Positions 26,101 through 32,471 of a DNA stretch of 64,000 nucleotides are shown here, one piece after another. Position 1 is the first letter of the stretch, and every line of letters begins with the position of its first letter. The stretch is taken from positions 144,434 through 208,433 of the forward strand of contig DATNEA010000047.1 of the NCBI GenBank assembly GCA_035606845.1. Reading direction: 5' to 3'. This DNA comes from DASXHY01 sp035606845 (lineage in GTDB: Bacteria > Verrucomicrobiota > Verrucomicrobiia > Limisphaerales > DASXHY01). The notes beneath the pieces are model-generated. The model was given only the letters and a program-made list of their open reading frames with translations. It ran no database searches and was not told where the DNA came from. Position numbers and translations under genes: made by a program.

Positions 26101-26139
26101 CCGTCCGGGTACGAAAAACTTCGCTCGCAATCTACGCAT
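17173..26139 (-). CDS. Giant exported Calx-beta / delta-60 repeat protein, C-terminally truncated
   Basis: About 2988 residues. ATG 26139 (MRRLRAKFFVPGRRSLFGLA) gives a signal peptide ending near ALAQ. Order: an N-terminal PANDNFASATVL carbohydrate-binding-like domain; Calx-beta domains 1-2; seven delta-60 (DUF5122) repeats of the LQPDGKILVGGSFT...RLNxDGSxDxxF type; Calx-beta 3-5; seven more delta-60 repeats; Calx-beta 6-11. The C-terminal region ends in the first half of a P-domain (FDDAAGTSLPQSGQITSGTN). The stop falls right after PVPVFP. Calx-beta domains bind Ca2+, and each block of seven repeats would make a seven-bladed propeller. It is probably cell-surface or secreted; adhesion is inference. 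Confidence 0.88.
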   Translation of the reverse strand: MRRLRAKFFVPGRRSLFGLAVMAFVALGVTQALAQPAPANDNFASATVLDPSAMWGSVSNSSTGATSELGEPTHAGFAPTATVWYKWTAPADGEVEVDTIGTTFDTVLAVYTGNSVGSLAQVAANDDLFITFPEPGLGQLAQENDMLLPVDNTNIPPSPGTLLLGPTDPIPPLPFGNGSQIVNQPFIGYPLITTPFSGASGLRFNAKLGVTYYFVVGGKFTGGFPPNTGPYRLNWAFHSAGVFRFASETRDSGSGVSGMLLYQAAESESTGFRSGLAPNLATTENSVYNFAVPGVLVTVTRVAGSSGQVTIGYKTVDGNMLSSHYSYDTNSGILTGDGNPLSLGGDAPAIGGVDYTPVSGTLTFNDFEMSKTIVIPIQDDLGVAQPNRDFGIVLFNPQLGPSENPIVSQPRLDPVDSVALVRILDLDIDPRGPAVGFSVVTNIDPNAGTTNVFTNTEYSLQSSNAMFNFMKTDYRIPEDISDYYTSGGRNAQITIYVNRSGTNQDAASCFYRINTEPLDDQSTAIGANVFFPLQPGSDYATPTPVNDAKVLGRDPSDFSGSESGTLTWGSKDFDPKPITFTINNDNIPEFNEDFRITLYDLEGDPKHPVPVGMVGEATVTIMFDDNDPPAGSVDEYYNPDFSLDIIPPVNGNLVGATPRETPGTEFGSQVNALVVQPDNMTIIGGNFATYNSASRHGIARIDTSGELDTTFDPGDGINITGGDFVSALAVQPDGKVLVAGSFTSFNGQFCGNIIRLNPDGSVDSSFREATGTGANGIVRSIFLRGDGKIILGGDFTFFNGTARNYIARLNPDGTVDTTYTSGNALNGPVYALGPLPPTSTLISTNGADPEYTNIVNVGAPAGQVTLDFTNQTAPNEVRVYYGSVATGALIYDSGLIGGAGEVVIPFGPTNGLTLNTVEIVVNPGNGTPGVAWTMAANVQSFGGDLLAVGGDFTAAGGVLGQDHIARLLINGSLDTTFDPGSGANGRVRALAMQSDGKVILGGDFTSVNGQALGHIARLNTDGTVDNGFFCGTGTDGGVYHLHYIPAGIITNTVAGNQVFTTNNDMIYVGGPFSIYNGTHRLGFARLNADGSLDTSFLDTAYNQFAGLPRLNFGDRLNAVFASDVQTDGNVMIGGFFSQVGGGQFDVNERPEPLNPWAYTEPKQRDGVRNRFNVARLIGGSTPGPGNIGLANSSYPASKLQGFIYGLLTRTNGSLGYGSANFSVVPISAQPVQDFTYYAMAPIYPIQWQYWGQIFGTDTRMHSDGLWGTNTVMNDSFGNQWSLGINGAQSVLVGVNSGATGNANAQFQLSNPGGVDQFYLGGENIPLGVALGRTFAPFNIVDDTKKPGTFGFTAPTYIGSVSGVISVMRTNAQDLGPVSVDYFTSAGSNTIAGVDYTDTSGTLTFANGEVVKTFNVQITQSNYISSIEKTVNLNLTHFPVGAQIGLSNAVLRIINPNFQGFLNFDSTNYVTNLNAGAVQVTVNRNVGDKGTLDIQVVTSNGTAVAGTDFVNTTATLHWNSGDATSRTVTIPLINNGLLGGAKTFYLSLVNPLLNGTSDSMILGTATNATVTIDNDNNYGIYQLSAPSYVVNEATNGFATITVTRTSSSLGNATVNFATSDGSAVAGANYVATNGTLTFAPGQLAASFTVGIKDDGVTNVQPFFFNVTLSNPSGGALLGSPATAQVDILDAQSFNRPPGNGDVTFNQQGLNGSVLAISLQPDGKIIAGGNFTTVNGLPRSHVARFNSDGTLDTIFMSGLSGADGSVFSAAVQGDGNILVGGSFTTVDGVARTRMARLAVDGTLDTTFNPGAGADNSVFAIAEASTNSSGLIYAGGAFTTFGGAAHPGIVRLANNGVPDPSFLSTGVNGTVYAIAVYPENSIYAGKVLIGGSFTTVNGVNQTNVARLNADGSLDTNFVVDADGIVRALAIQNDDAALLGGEFLNVNGISSVRVARVSGNGTVDTAFAAALAPSFSDTVDSIAIQSDNRIVVGGQFLTANGVTRPHITRLMPTGATDPMINFGDGANGDVDVVVIQPADQMILIGGGFTQYNDQPQPYLARIYGGSDTGSGAFEFTSPVYQVNEDGLQAAITIRRTGGSSGPNLDGSGNVSVQFSTTPDTAGPNTNYITVVTNVSFPPGEVLEQVFVPILDDKVITTNKTVDLSLSNPSPGTELGDQTNAVLTIINTDSTISFSSPAFQVAKNVPTGFATITLSRQGGIGNSETVGFATTTNGTALIGTDYTPTNAIVTFNPGDISKTVLVGITNNGLVEGDQTVTMVISNILNATIADPSNAVLTIKDTTFAPGKLSFATTNFFANEGDPGAVVTVVRTGGSSGSISTFYYTTPGTGLPGLNYISVSNSLTFSDGQTNRSFTIPLVDNSVAQGMVNFGVSLVTDAGSGTTLASPSNAMVFINDNDNGFAFQNQTNTVRETAGQVSVNVIRIGATNVSSSVNYAMADGTAVSGANYIGSSGSLTFGPGQTLKSIVVPIVDDPQVTGDLFFTVALSTNASSLGSQLAFPSTNTIIIQDADAGISFTNTSIVVRRDAGQALITVVCNNPSVEPPIIDSNTVPLSVQYATADGTAVAGVDYLATSGTLVFTNGNGTNTFIVPIINKVSAQGERDFSIHLQNPTGPGHLVAPSNQVVQIIDATSGFKFSKATYSVNKTDGLATINVFRSGLTNSLATVDFLATNGTAIDGVHYFATNGTLVFTNGVTNQSFSVQIIDTTVVQPNKTVLLELLSPSNSILSAPSAATLTIHDTSGSAVIPAGAALVSESGAGAPNDVIDSNETVTVLFGFRDAGGLNVGNLIATLNAGGGVTPSPTPATQTYGPLVANSHSVSRPFTFTAMGTNGQQIVATFQLQDNTTNIGTAVFGFQLGSATTTFTNGSTIIINDHAIASPYPSTINVSNLVGQVLKATITLTNLAHGSPQDIDGLLVAPDQHDTLFMAHAGGQNSITNVNLTFDDAAGTSLPQSGQITSGTNKPTAYLPVPVFP

Positions 26140-26238
26140 AAAAACCTTCTGACTTGTTTCTGCACTGACCGCCGGTTTTCGACCGGCAGTATGAAATCGG
26201 CGCGCCCCTGGCACGCGTTGGTCCAGCCAACCGCCCGC

Positions 26239-29200
26239 TCAATCCGCGGGCGCCAAATAAACTTTGCCGCCCTGACTTTTGTCCGCATTCAGGAAGAAGC
26301 CCCCGCCTATCCCGCTTTTCTCCAACAACGCTCCCCGGAACGAAAGTGTCTCGCTGCCGTTGACCACACTGCCCGTAAACATTCCCGTTTTGGCGTTCAG
26401 CGATAATTTCAGCGTGCCGCTCTGGCTGCTCTTTCCTGAAAGCATGAAATTATTCGTCGTCGACATCGACGTGCCGGACAGGACCAGTCTCTGCTGGCCG
26501 GGCACTGCCTTGCCGGTCAGGGGCGATCCGGCGGCGTTCAACTCATTCGTCAATCCGCCCGGATACAGCGCATTATTGCCCGCGGGCACGATCCACACGG
26601 CTGAACCCGTGATGGCCGGATCGCCATTGGTGAATTGCATCCAGCCGATAAATGAACCCGCGCCGCCGTAGGGCGCGGAATACAACGGCCAGATGCCGTC
26701 CTTCGAAATCGCGCTCTTCTGCGTGACCTTGGTGCCATCCGGCAGCAAGCCGCTCCATTGCACCGAGCCGCTCTTGCTCACCGTCACATTGCCAAACCCA
26801 TCGCCAGCCGCCGCAGAGGAACTATTCGTGTCGCTCGAAAGCAGCATGGTGTCTTTGCCAATCCACGCCGCCGGCGCCGGATTTCTCGAACTGAACGCCG
26901 CGCGGTCCGCCATCAATTGGGCCGACCAGTCGCTGCCGGAAGAAATCGCGCCAACGATTTGATCGTTGTTCACCAATTGTAAATCCACCGTCAATGTGGC
27001 CAGCCCCTTGCCGGTAACATCGCCATGGAAATGGCCAAACGAATCAAATGATTTCGAGAACGAATAGGTTTTCCCGCCCAATTGCAATTTGGCGGTGAAT
27101 CCAGCCTTGCCGGTCACGTTCGCCGTAAAGGAACCGGCGCTGGCCGGCGTCACGCCATTCGTGTCATAGAACAAACCGTCGTAAGTGCCCTGGGCCGCAG
27201 TGAATGACAATGAGCCGGTGGCCGACTGGCCGACCGGGAACGGCAATATGTCCGGATTGCCGCCATTGTTGTCCGATTGATTCGGGTCGCCCGGATTTTG
27301 ATCAGTGTTCGTGCCTTGGATAACATCGCCGCACGGCACCGGGCCGATGTTCGAGATATCGAAAACCCAACCAGCCGGAATCGGCGTCGGGTCATCACGG
27401 TTGACGGTACCATCCCCATCCGAATCAATATCAGGGCTGATCACCAGCGCCTCGTTAAACACGTGGGTGTTGTTGTCCGGATAGAGAAGATTCGTGGAAC
27501 TGAAGACGCCCGCGTAATTGCTCACCCAGCAGAACCCGCCGTTATTCTTGCCGTTCAATTTCTCCGCGATGGACACGCCATTCTCCAATGCCTGCGCGTA
27601 GTAAATTTTCGTTCCGGGCTGGAAATTAAAGGCGGTGAAATTGCCGTTGGCGTCCGTGTTGGTCGCGTAACCTTCGAATTGAATTGAATCCACATACAGG
27701 GCATTGCCGCCCAGGCTCATGAAGGTGAATTGGCTCGGCGCGGAGTCCGCTTTGAAGACCATCCGGCCCAGCGCGAGGTTCGTGGAAAACCCAGCCACGG
27801 TGCAGCCATAATCGTTGCCCGGCCACACGTTGACGGAATCCAAACCGTTGAGCGAAATGTTCGTGATGGTGGTCCCGAGCAAATCCCCCGTAGCCGGTTT
27901 GCCCAGGATGCGCACGCCGCCGCCCGCAGTCCAGAAATTGCCGTTCGTCACCACCGTCGGCAGCGTGCCATTGGTAATGTGCCCGAATTGGTTGGTAAAG
28001 AGATAGCCGTCGCTCAAGTAACACGGCGTCGTGAAGGTGAGCGATTGGCCGGCGCTGATGACTCCGTTGCTCGCGAACAGGCTGTCCGCGGAGATCGAAA
28101 GCGGGCCGTTGGTGGCCATGAAAATTCCATTCGTGCCGAACGCCGGGCCGGAAACTCGAATGTCCATGCCATTATCCAGGGCTTCTTGCAGCGTCCCGCT
28201 GTTCTCAAAGTAGTTCGCCTTGATGAACACGCCCTGGTCGCTGATAAAGCCATGGTTCACAAACGCCTGGTAAGGCGTGGCGTCCGCCCGGTCGGATTCC
28301 GGACTGAACATATTGCCGGCGAAATTCGCGAGGTTCGTCGTCGTGATGACGCCGAAATTGGTCATGTATTCCAAGTTCGTGAAACTCGTGGACCACAAAA
28401 TATCCGGTTCCAGGAGATTGATCGCGCCGACCAGGCTGAAAGCGCTGGAATCGTTGGTTTCGATGGTGAGCGAGGCGGAATCCACTCCAAATTTCTCGTA
28501 GATGTTAAACACATCGTTGATTTGCAAACTGACCGGCGCATGGATAAAGATATCCTTTTGGATCGTGGGGCTGGTTGGTCGGAGCGCGCTGTTAATGATC
28601 AGCACCCGCACGTCATTCGTCACGCCAGTGGCATCCACGAATAGAAAGCTGCCGCTCCATGCCTGCAAACCGGCCATGGGAGAGAAGGGAACCCCAGTTG
28701 GCGCGCCCGGCACACCGGACCACACCGGCAAGCTCGGCACGACCAAATTGGAAAGAGTGAGCGAACCGCTGGGAACGCCGATATTCATGTCGGAATAGGC
28801 CGCCGAAAGCAATGAATTGCTGTAATCCACCAGATCCACGGGGGAATTTAAGTTGAGATAGGCCGCGCCCGCGACGCGCGCGTTGGCGAGGTTCACGGAC
28901 TGACTGCCGGAGATCAGGATGCGTCCCGGCATATTGGTTGGGTTGCCACCCACAACGCCATTCGTGTCGATCGGCACCGCGGTTGGCTGGTAACTGACAT
29001 AAGAATAATCGTTCGTCACAATCGCGCCAACGGGAGAGGGATTGAAAAAGGTGCTTGGCGGAGTGGGCGCGAGCACGGTCGCCCGCACCGGGGATTCAAA
29101 GACCGTGAAATCCGCCGGCGGAGGGCTAAAAGGCAGGAAAGCGTTCGTGCTGCGGCGAAGCGATGGATCATCGGAAAGATAGAAATAGTTTGTGAGGGTC

Positions 29201-30120
29201 AGCCCACTTACTGGGTCCCGATATTGTCCCGCCCATTCGACGTGGAACGCCCCTCCGCCCACACCCGGATCATTGCCGAAGTAGACCGTTTTTGCCACCG
29301 TGGCAGGACTGTAATCCTTTATGTAAATGATGCGCCAGACGACATTGCTGTTAATCACCGGCGGGTTCGGATTCTGGATATAAAACGTCGCATTGCTTAC
29401 CGACATTTGCTCAAAAAATCCGCCGAAAAACAGGGAACGGAATGCCGAAGAGCGCGCCTGAGTCGGCGTGAGGTCAATGTCCGGCTGCCAGGGCTGCAGG
29501 TTCGTGTCGCCAAAAAATCCCCAACCATAGTCAACCGTGTTGATCCCAAAATTGCCGTCGAACCCTCCATTCATGATGAGCTGTCCCCGCCTCAAGTCCA
29601 GATTGTTGCCGGCGATATCAATCAGCCCCAGGTTGTCCATCTGGATCAAACCGGAATTCTCGACGTTGTTGGCCCGCACCTTCACTGTGGCCGGTTCCGC
29701 TGGCTCGCTCGGCAAAAACGGATCCGGCGCAATAAATAAACCGGTGTTGGTGGCGTAAATCGCGCCGCCGCCAAAGCCAGTATTTTTGTTCACGAAATTC
29801 TCCAGCGGCTGCGGCTGGCCCACGCTGGCCGGGAAATGTTCAAAATCGAAACCAGGCGTGGAGGCCAGGATGCCCGTGTTGGTGACATTCAGCGTGTCGG
29901 TCGTTTCGTAAAGGATCGGAGCTGTCAATCCAGGCGACTGGAACAAGGTGGTATCGACAACAAAAGTCCCGGCATTGAAAAAGTTCGGGGTGTCCAACTG
30001 AACAAGGTCCCAATTGCCTGTCGGCACAAAGACATTGCCATCATTCTCATAATTCCCGCCGGCAAACGCCGCAGGCCCCAGGGACAGGACCAGCAGACTC
30101 GACAACAAAAAACGTTTCAT
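26239..30120 (-). CDS. Large exported protein with C-terminal module shared with the 32472-34856 gene
   Basis: About 1293 residues. ATG 30120 (MKRFLLSSLLVLSLGPAAFA) is a clear signal peptide. The first 900 residues are beta-rich, Asn/Thr-rich and of a repetitive passenger kind (NTGLFI, NSGLIQMDNLG, NSGTLQ), as in beta-helix surface proteins. Near 930 an Asp-rich DSDGDGTVNRDDPTPIPAG segment resembles a Ca-binding thrombospondin-3 linker. The last 310 residues, from QGTYDGLFYDTNG to GGKVYLAPAD, are homologous to the end of the 816-codon protein. No enzyme motif is seen. The gap to the preceding gene stop is 44 bases, so it is likely cotranscribed. Confidence 0.82.
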   Translation of the reverse strand: MKRFLLSSLLVLSLGPAAFAGGNYENDGNVFVPTGNWDLVQLDTPNFFNAGTFVVDTTLFQSPGLTAPILYETTDTLNVTNTGILASTPGFDFEHFPASVGQPQPLENFVNKNTGFGGGAIYATNTGLFIAPDPFLPSEPAEPATVKVRANNVENSGLIQMDNLGLIDIAGNNLDLRRGQLIMNGGFDGNFGINTVDYGWGFFGDTNLQPWQPDIDLTPTQARSSAFRSLFFGGFFEQMSVSNATFYIQNPNPPVINSNVVWRIIYIKDYSPATVAKTVYFGNDPGVGGGAFHVEWAGQYRDPVSGLTLTNYFYLSDDPSLRRSTNAFLPFSPPPADFTVFESPVRATVLAPTPPSTFFNPSPVGAIVTNDYSYVSYQPTAVPIDTNGVVGGNPTNMPGRILISGSQSVNLANARVAGAAYLNLNSPVDLVDYSNSLLSAAYSDMNIGVPSGSLTLSNLVVPSLPVWSGVPGAPTGVPFSPMAGLQAWSGSFLFVDATGVTNDVRVLIINSALRPTSPTIQKDIFIHAPVSLQINDVFNIYEKFGVDSASLTIETNDSSAFSLVGAINLLEPDILWSTSFTNLEYMTNFGVITTTNLANFAGNMFSPESDRADATPYQAFVNHGFISDQGVFIKANYFENSGTLQEALDNGMDIRVSGPAFGTNGIFMATNGPLSISADSLFASNGVISAGQSLTFTTPCYLSDGYLFTNQFGHITNGTLPTVVTNGNFWTAGGGVRILGKPATGDLLGTTITNISLNGLDSVNVWPGNDYGCTVAGFSTNLALGRMVFKADSAPSQFTFMSLGGNALYVDSIQFEGYATNTDANGNFTAFNFQPGTKIYYAQALENGVSIAEKLNGKNNGGFCWVSNYAGVFSSTNLLYPDNNTHVFNEALVISPDIDSDGDGTVNRDDPTPIPAGWVFDISNIGPVPCGDVIQGTNTDQNPGDPNQSDNNGGNPDILPFPVGQSATGSLSFTAAQGTYDGLFYDTNGVTPASAGSFTANVTGKAGFTAKLQLGGKTYSFSKSFDSFGHFHGDVTGKGLATLTVDLQLVNNDQIVGAISSGSDWSAQLMADRAAFSSRNPAPAAWIGKDTMLLSSDTNSSSAAAGDGFGNVTVSKSGSVQWSGLLPDGTKVTQKSAISKDGIWPLYSAPYGGAGSFIGWMQFTNGDPAITGSAVWIVPAGNNALYPGGLTNELNAAGSPLTGKAVPGQQRLVLSGTSMSTTNNFMLSGKSSQSGTLKLSLNAKTGMFTGSVVNGSETLSFRGALLEKSGIGGGFFLNADKSQGGKVYLAPAD

Positions 30121-30164
30121 AAAACGAACTGGGCTCCGAATATCTGACTCAAATTTCATGCGCG

Positions 30165-32468
30165 TCAGAAAATGGTAATGGTGTTCTGAGCATCCCGGGT
30201 GGCGCCGGCGGTGTCGGTGATGCGCAACGTGAAATCATAAATTGCCGCCGGACCAGTCGGCGTGCCGGTAATCTGGCCATCCGGCGTCAACGTCAAGCCG
30301 TCCGGCAGACCGGGCGATCCCGGGGCCAGCGACCAGGTAAAGGGACCATTGGCCCCCGTGGCGGTCAACTGCGCCGAGTAAGGCAAACCAACATTCGCGT
30401 TGGGCAGGTAGCGGTTCACCATGGCCGGACCGGTCAAGAGATCTTTTTCGATCTCAGCCAGGCTCTCGCCGTTCGGGTACACAATCGGCGTATTCGTGGT
30501 CCCATCAAAAGAGCCCCACGCCTCGAACTTTGCCTGTATGGTTTCGTCGCCGGGAAAGGTGTTTTCAAAGTACGGCGCCGTCTTGTTCAGAATGATGAGA
30601 TCCGGCAACACCGTCGGTCCTTCTATGGTTCCCGGTCCGGCAACATTGGGAGGGTTGGGTGAGTTGAACCCGAGCGTGCGAACATCCAGGTTTTCACCAA
30701 CTCCAGTGAGGGTGAATGTCTGGGTAAACATTGCCGTCACGCCATCCACCGTGTTCGAGTAGGTAAAGGTGGTATCGTCCGCCAAATCAGCGCAACTGAA
30801 CAGAAAATCCGGCCTTGGCACCCGCCGCTGCATATGGCGCGGGAAAATGAGGCTGTTCGTTTCGTCCGATTCGAACAATGTGTAATCATTCGTCACCGGC
30901 TGCCAAAATTGACCGACAATGGCGTCGTAATCGCGTTTCACAAAGATGACCTTGCCCATGCCGCCGCGGTCCGCCACGGAATCCACCGGGCAGGTCACCG
31001 GCAGAATTGCCACCGTGTGGTTAGTGAAGAAACTAACGCTGCCCGGGATAAATGTAATCGCCGGGTTCGTGACGCCGGGCACAACGGTCGAAATCAACTG
31101 CGGCAAATTCGTCGTGGCCGTCACCGTGGTCGTCAGGTTGGAAAGAACCTGCGCGCCGCACAGGTTGGTGGGCAGGATGAAAAAGTCTCCAAACGCTCCG
31201 GGAACAAATATCGGGGTTATGCCAAAATTTGTGGTCACCGCCAGCGTCCCTGCCGCTGCAAATGGATTTTGACTTAACTGGAGATTAACCGTCCCGACCA
31301 AACCGATGGAGGAAGATGTATTGGTCACCAGGTTCCCAAAGGTATGACCGAAAAAGGTGAAAGCGTTGGTCGTGTAATTGGTGGAGAATATTCCGATGTG
31401 CGGCAATGTTCCGGCCGGGTCAAAAGGCGAGGTGACCAGGGTTTCCGTCACATTCGTCGTGATCGTGATGCCAAAGAAATTTGTGTCCGAGGTGACAACA
31501 AGCCCGGGGTAAAGAGCCGACAAAGCCGCGCCGTTGTTCGTGAGCGCTTGCTGCGCAAACAGGCTCAAATCAAAGGTCTGGATCGTAGTCGGCACATCGT
31601 TCGTGAGGAATTCCGTGGTCCTGGGCCCGGACGCTTCAACATTGAAATTATTGGTATTGATCAAATACCGCAGTGCCCCCACGTCGTCCCGAGTCAGCGA
31701 GGTATAAAATCCACCCGCCGCCAGGCCGTCATACCAAAAACTGAGAAAATCGGCCACGGCGGAGTAAGGCGAGGCCAGCGGATCCACCGGAAATTCCACG
31801 GCGTCGGCGACGGGATTGGGCGGCTGGCAAACTTCAAAAATGGAATAACTATAAAGGACGCCGTTGACGTAGCTGCTGTTTGGATAGGTGGACGCATCCA
31901 CCGGCACATAGCTAAAGTTCCGTTTAATGATGCCGTAAAGCATATCGGCAGGACAAGGGGCGGTTCCCACATGCTTTCGGTCACGCAGAGCCCATACCCA
32001 GCGGGTCGGTTGGAAAAATCCCAACTCTTCGGTCATCTGGCCCATGATGAACGACTTCAGGTCCAGGAGTTCAGCGGCAGCGGCGGTGAAATTCACACGG
32101 CGCGAATCCGTCGGGAATTCGGATAAATCAGTGCTGTACTGAGAGACATCGCCGATCGCATTATACATCGCCAGCGCCTTGTCGACTTCCGCGACGCCAT
32201 TCGTGCCGAAGTAGCTGTAAAAGCTGGAATCAAAGGAATAGTACAGCACCGGCGTATTGCGCCGATATTCGTCTTTGATGTCCTTGGGGGCGCCGAGGTC
32301 ACTGATAAGCCCGTAGGCAATGGTAGGAGTCTGGTAAGCGTCCGGGCCCGCAGTCGGAATCGGCCCAATCAACGCGAAGCCCCAGGCGGACTGGCAGCCG
32401 ATGATGAGGCCGGCGAGCCAGACAATTTGTTTTACTGAACGCAACATACGAAAATTCATTCTATCCAT
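30165..32468 (-). CDS. Exported protein with C-terminal putative Ig (He_PIG) domain
   Basis: 767 residues. The N-terminus MDRMNFRMLRSVKQIVWLAG has a signal peptide ending near QSAWG; ATGs at 32459 and 32447 are alternative starts. The first 250 residues (NTPVLYYSFDSSFYSYFG, VDKALAMYNAI) look like a metzincin-type N-terminal fold, but no HExxH zinc motif is present. The middle is Thr/Asn-rich. The end, NVGLPYSAQLTATGANGPFT and LPDGLTLTPDGQITGTPTG, is a He_PIG immunoglobulin-like domain. The ATG lies 3 bases after the previous stop, so translation is probably coupled. Function unknown. Confidence 0.8.
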   Translation of the reverse strand: MDRMNFRMLRSVKQIVWLAGLIIGCQSAWGFALIGPIPTAGPDAYQTPTIAYGLISDLGAPKDIKDEYRRNTPVLYYSFDSSFYSYFGTNGVAEVDKALAMYNAIGDVSQYSTDLSEFPTDSRRVNFTAAAAELLDLKSFIMGQMTEELGFFQPTRWVWALRDRKHVGTAPCPADMLYGIIKRNFSYVPVDASTYPNSSYVNGVLYSYSIFEVCQPPNPVADAVEFPVDPLASPYSAVADFLSFWYDGLAAGGFYTSLTRDDVGALRYLINTNNFNVEASGPRTTEFLTNDVPTTIQTFDLSLFAQQALTNNGAALSALYPGLVVTSDTNFFGITITTNVTETLVTSPFDPAGTLPHIGIFSTNYTTNAFTFFGHTFGNLVTNTSSSIGLVGTVNLQLSQNPFAAAGTLAVTTNFGITPIFVPGAFGDFFILPTNLCGAQVLSNLTTTVTATTNLPQLISTVVPGVTNPAITFIPGSVSFFTNHTVAILPVTCPVDSVADRGGMGKVIFVKRDYDAIVGQFWQPVTNDYTLFESDETNSLIFPRHMQRRVPRPDFLFSCADLADDTTFTYSNTVDGVTAMFTQTFTLTGVGENLDVRTLGFNSPNPPNVAGPGTIEGPTVLPDLIILNKTAPYFENTFPGDETIQAKFEAWGSFDGTTNTPIVYPNGESLAEIEKDLLTGPAMVNRYLPNANVGLPYSAQLTATGANGPFTWSLAPGSPGLPDGLTLTPDGQITGTPTGPAAIYDFTLRITDTAGATRDAQNTITIF

Positions 32469-32471
32469 TCA

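Noticed and set aside
31900..32440. Metzincin-like N-terminal region in the 767-codon exported protein
   Set aside because: No HExxH zinc-binding motif is present, so no protease call was made.
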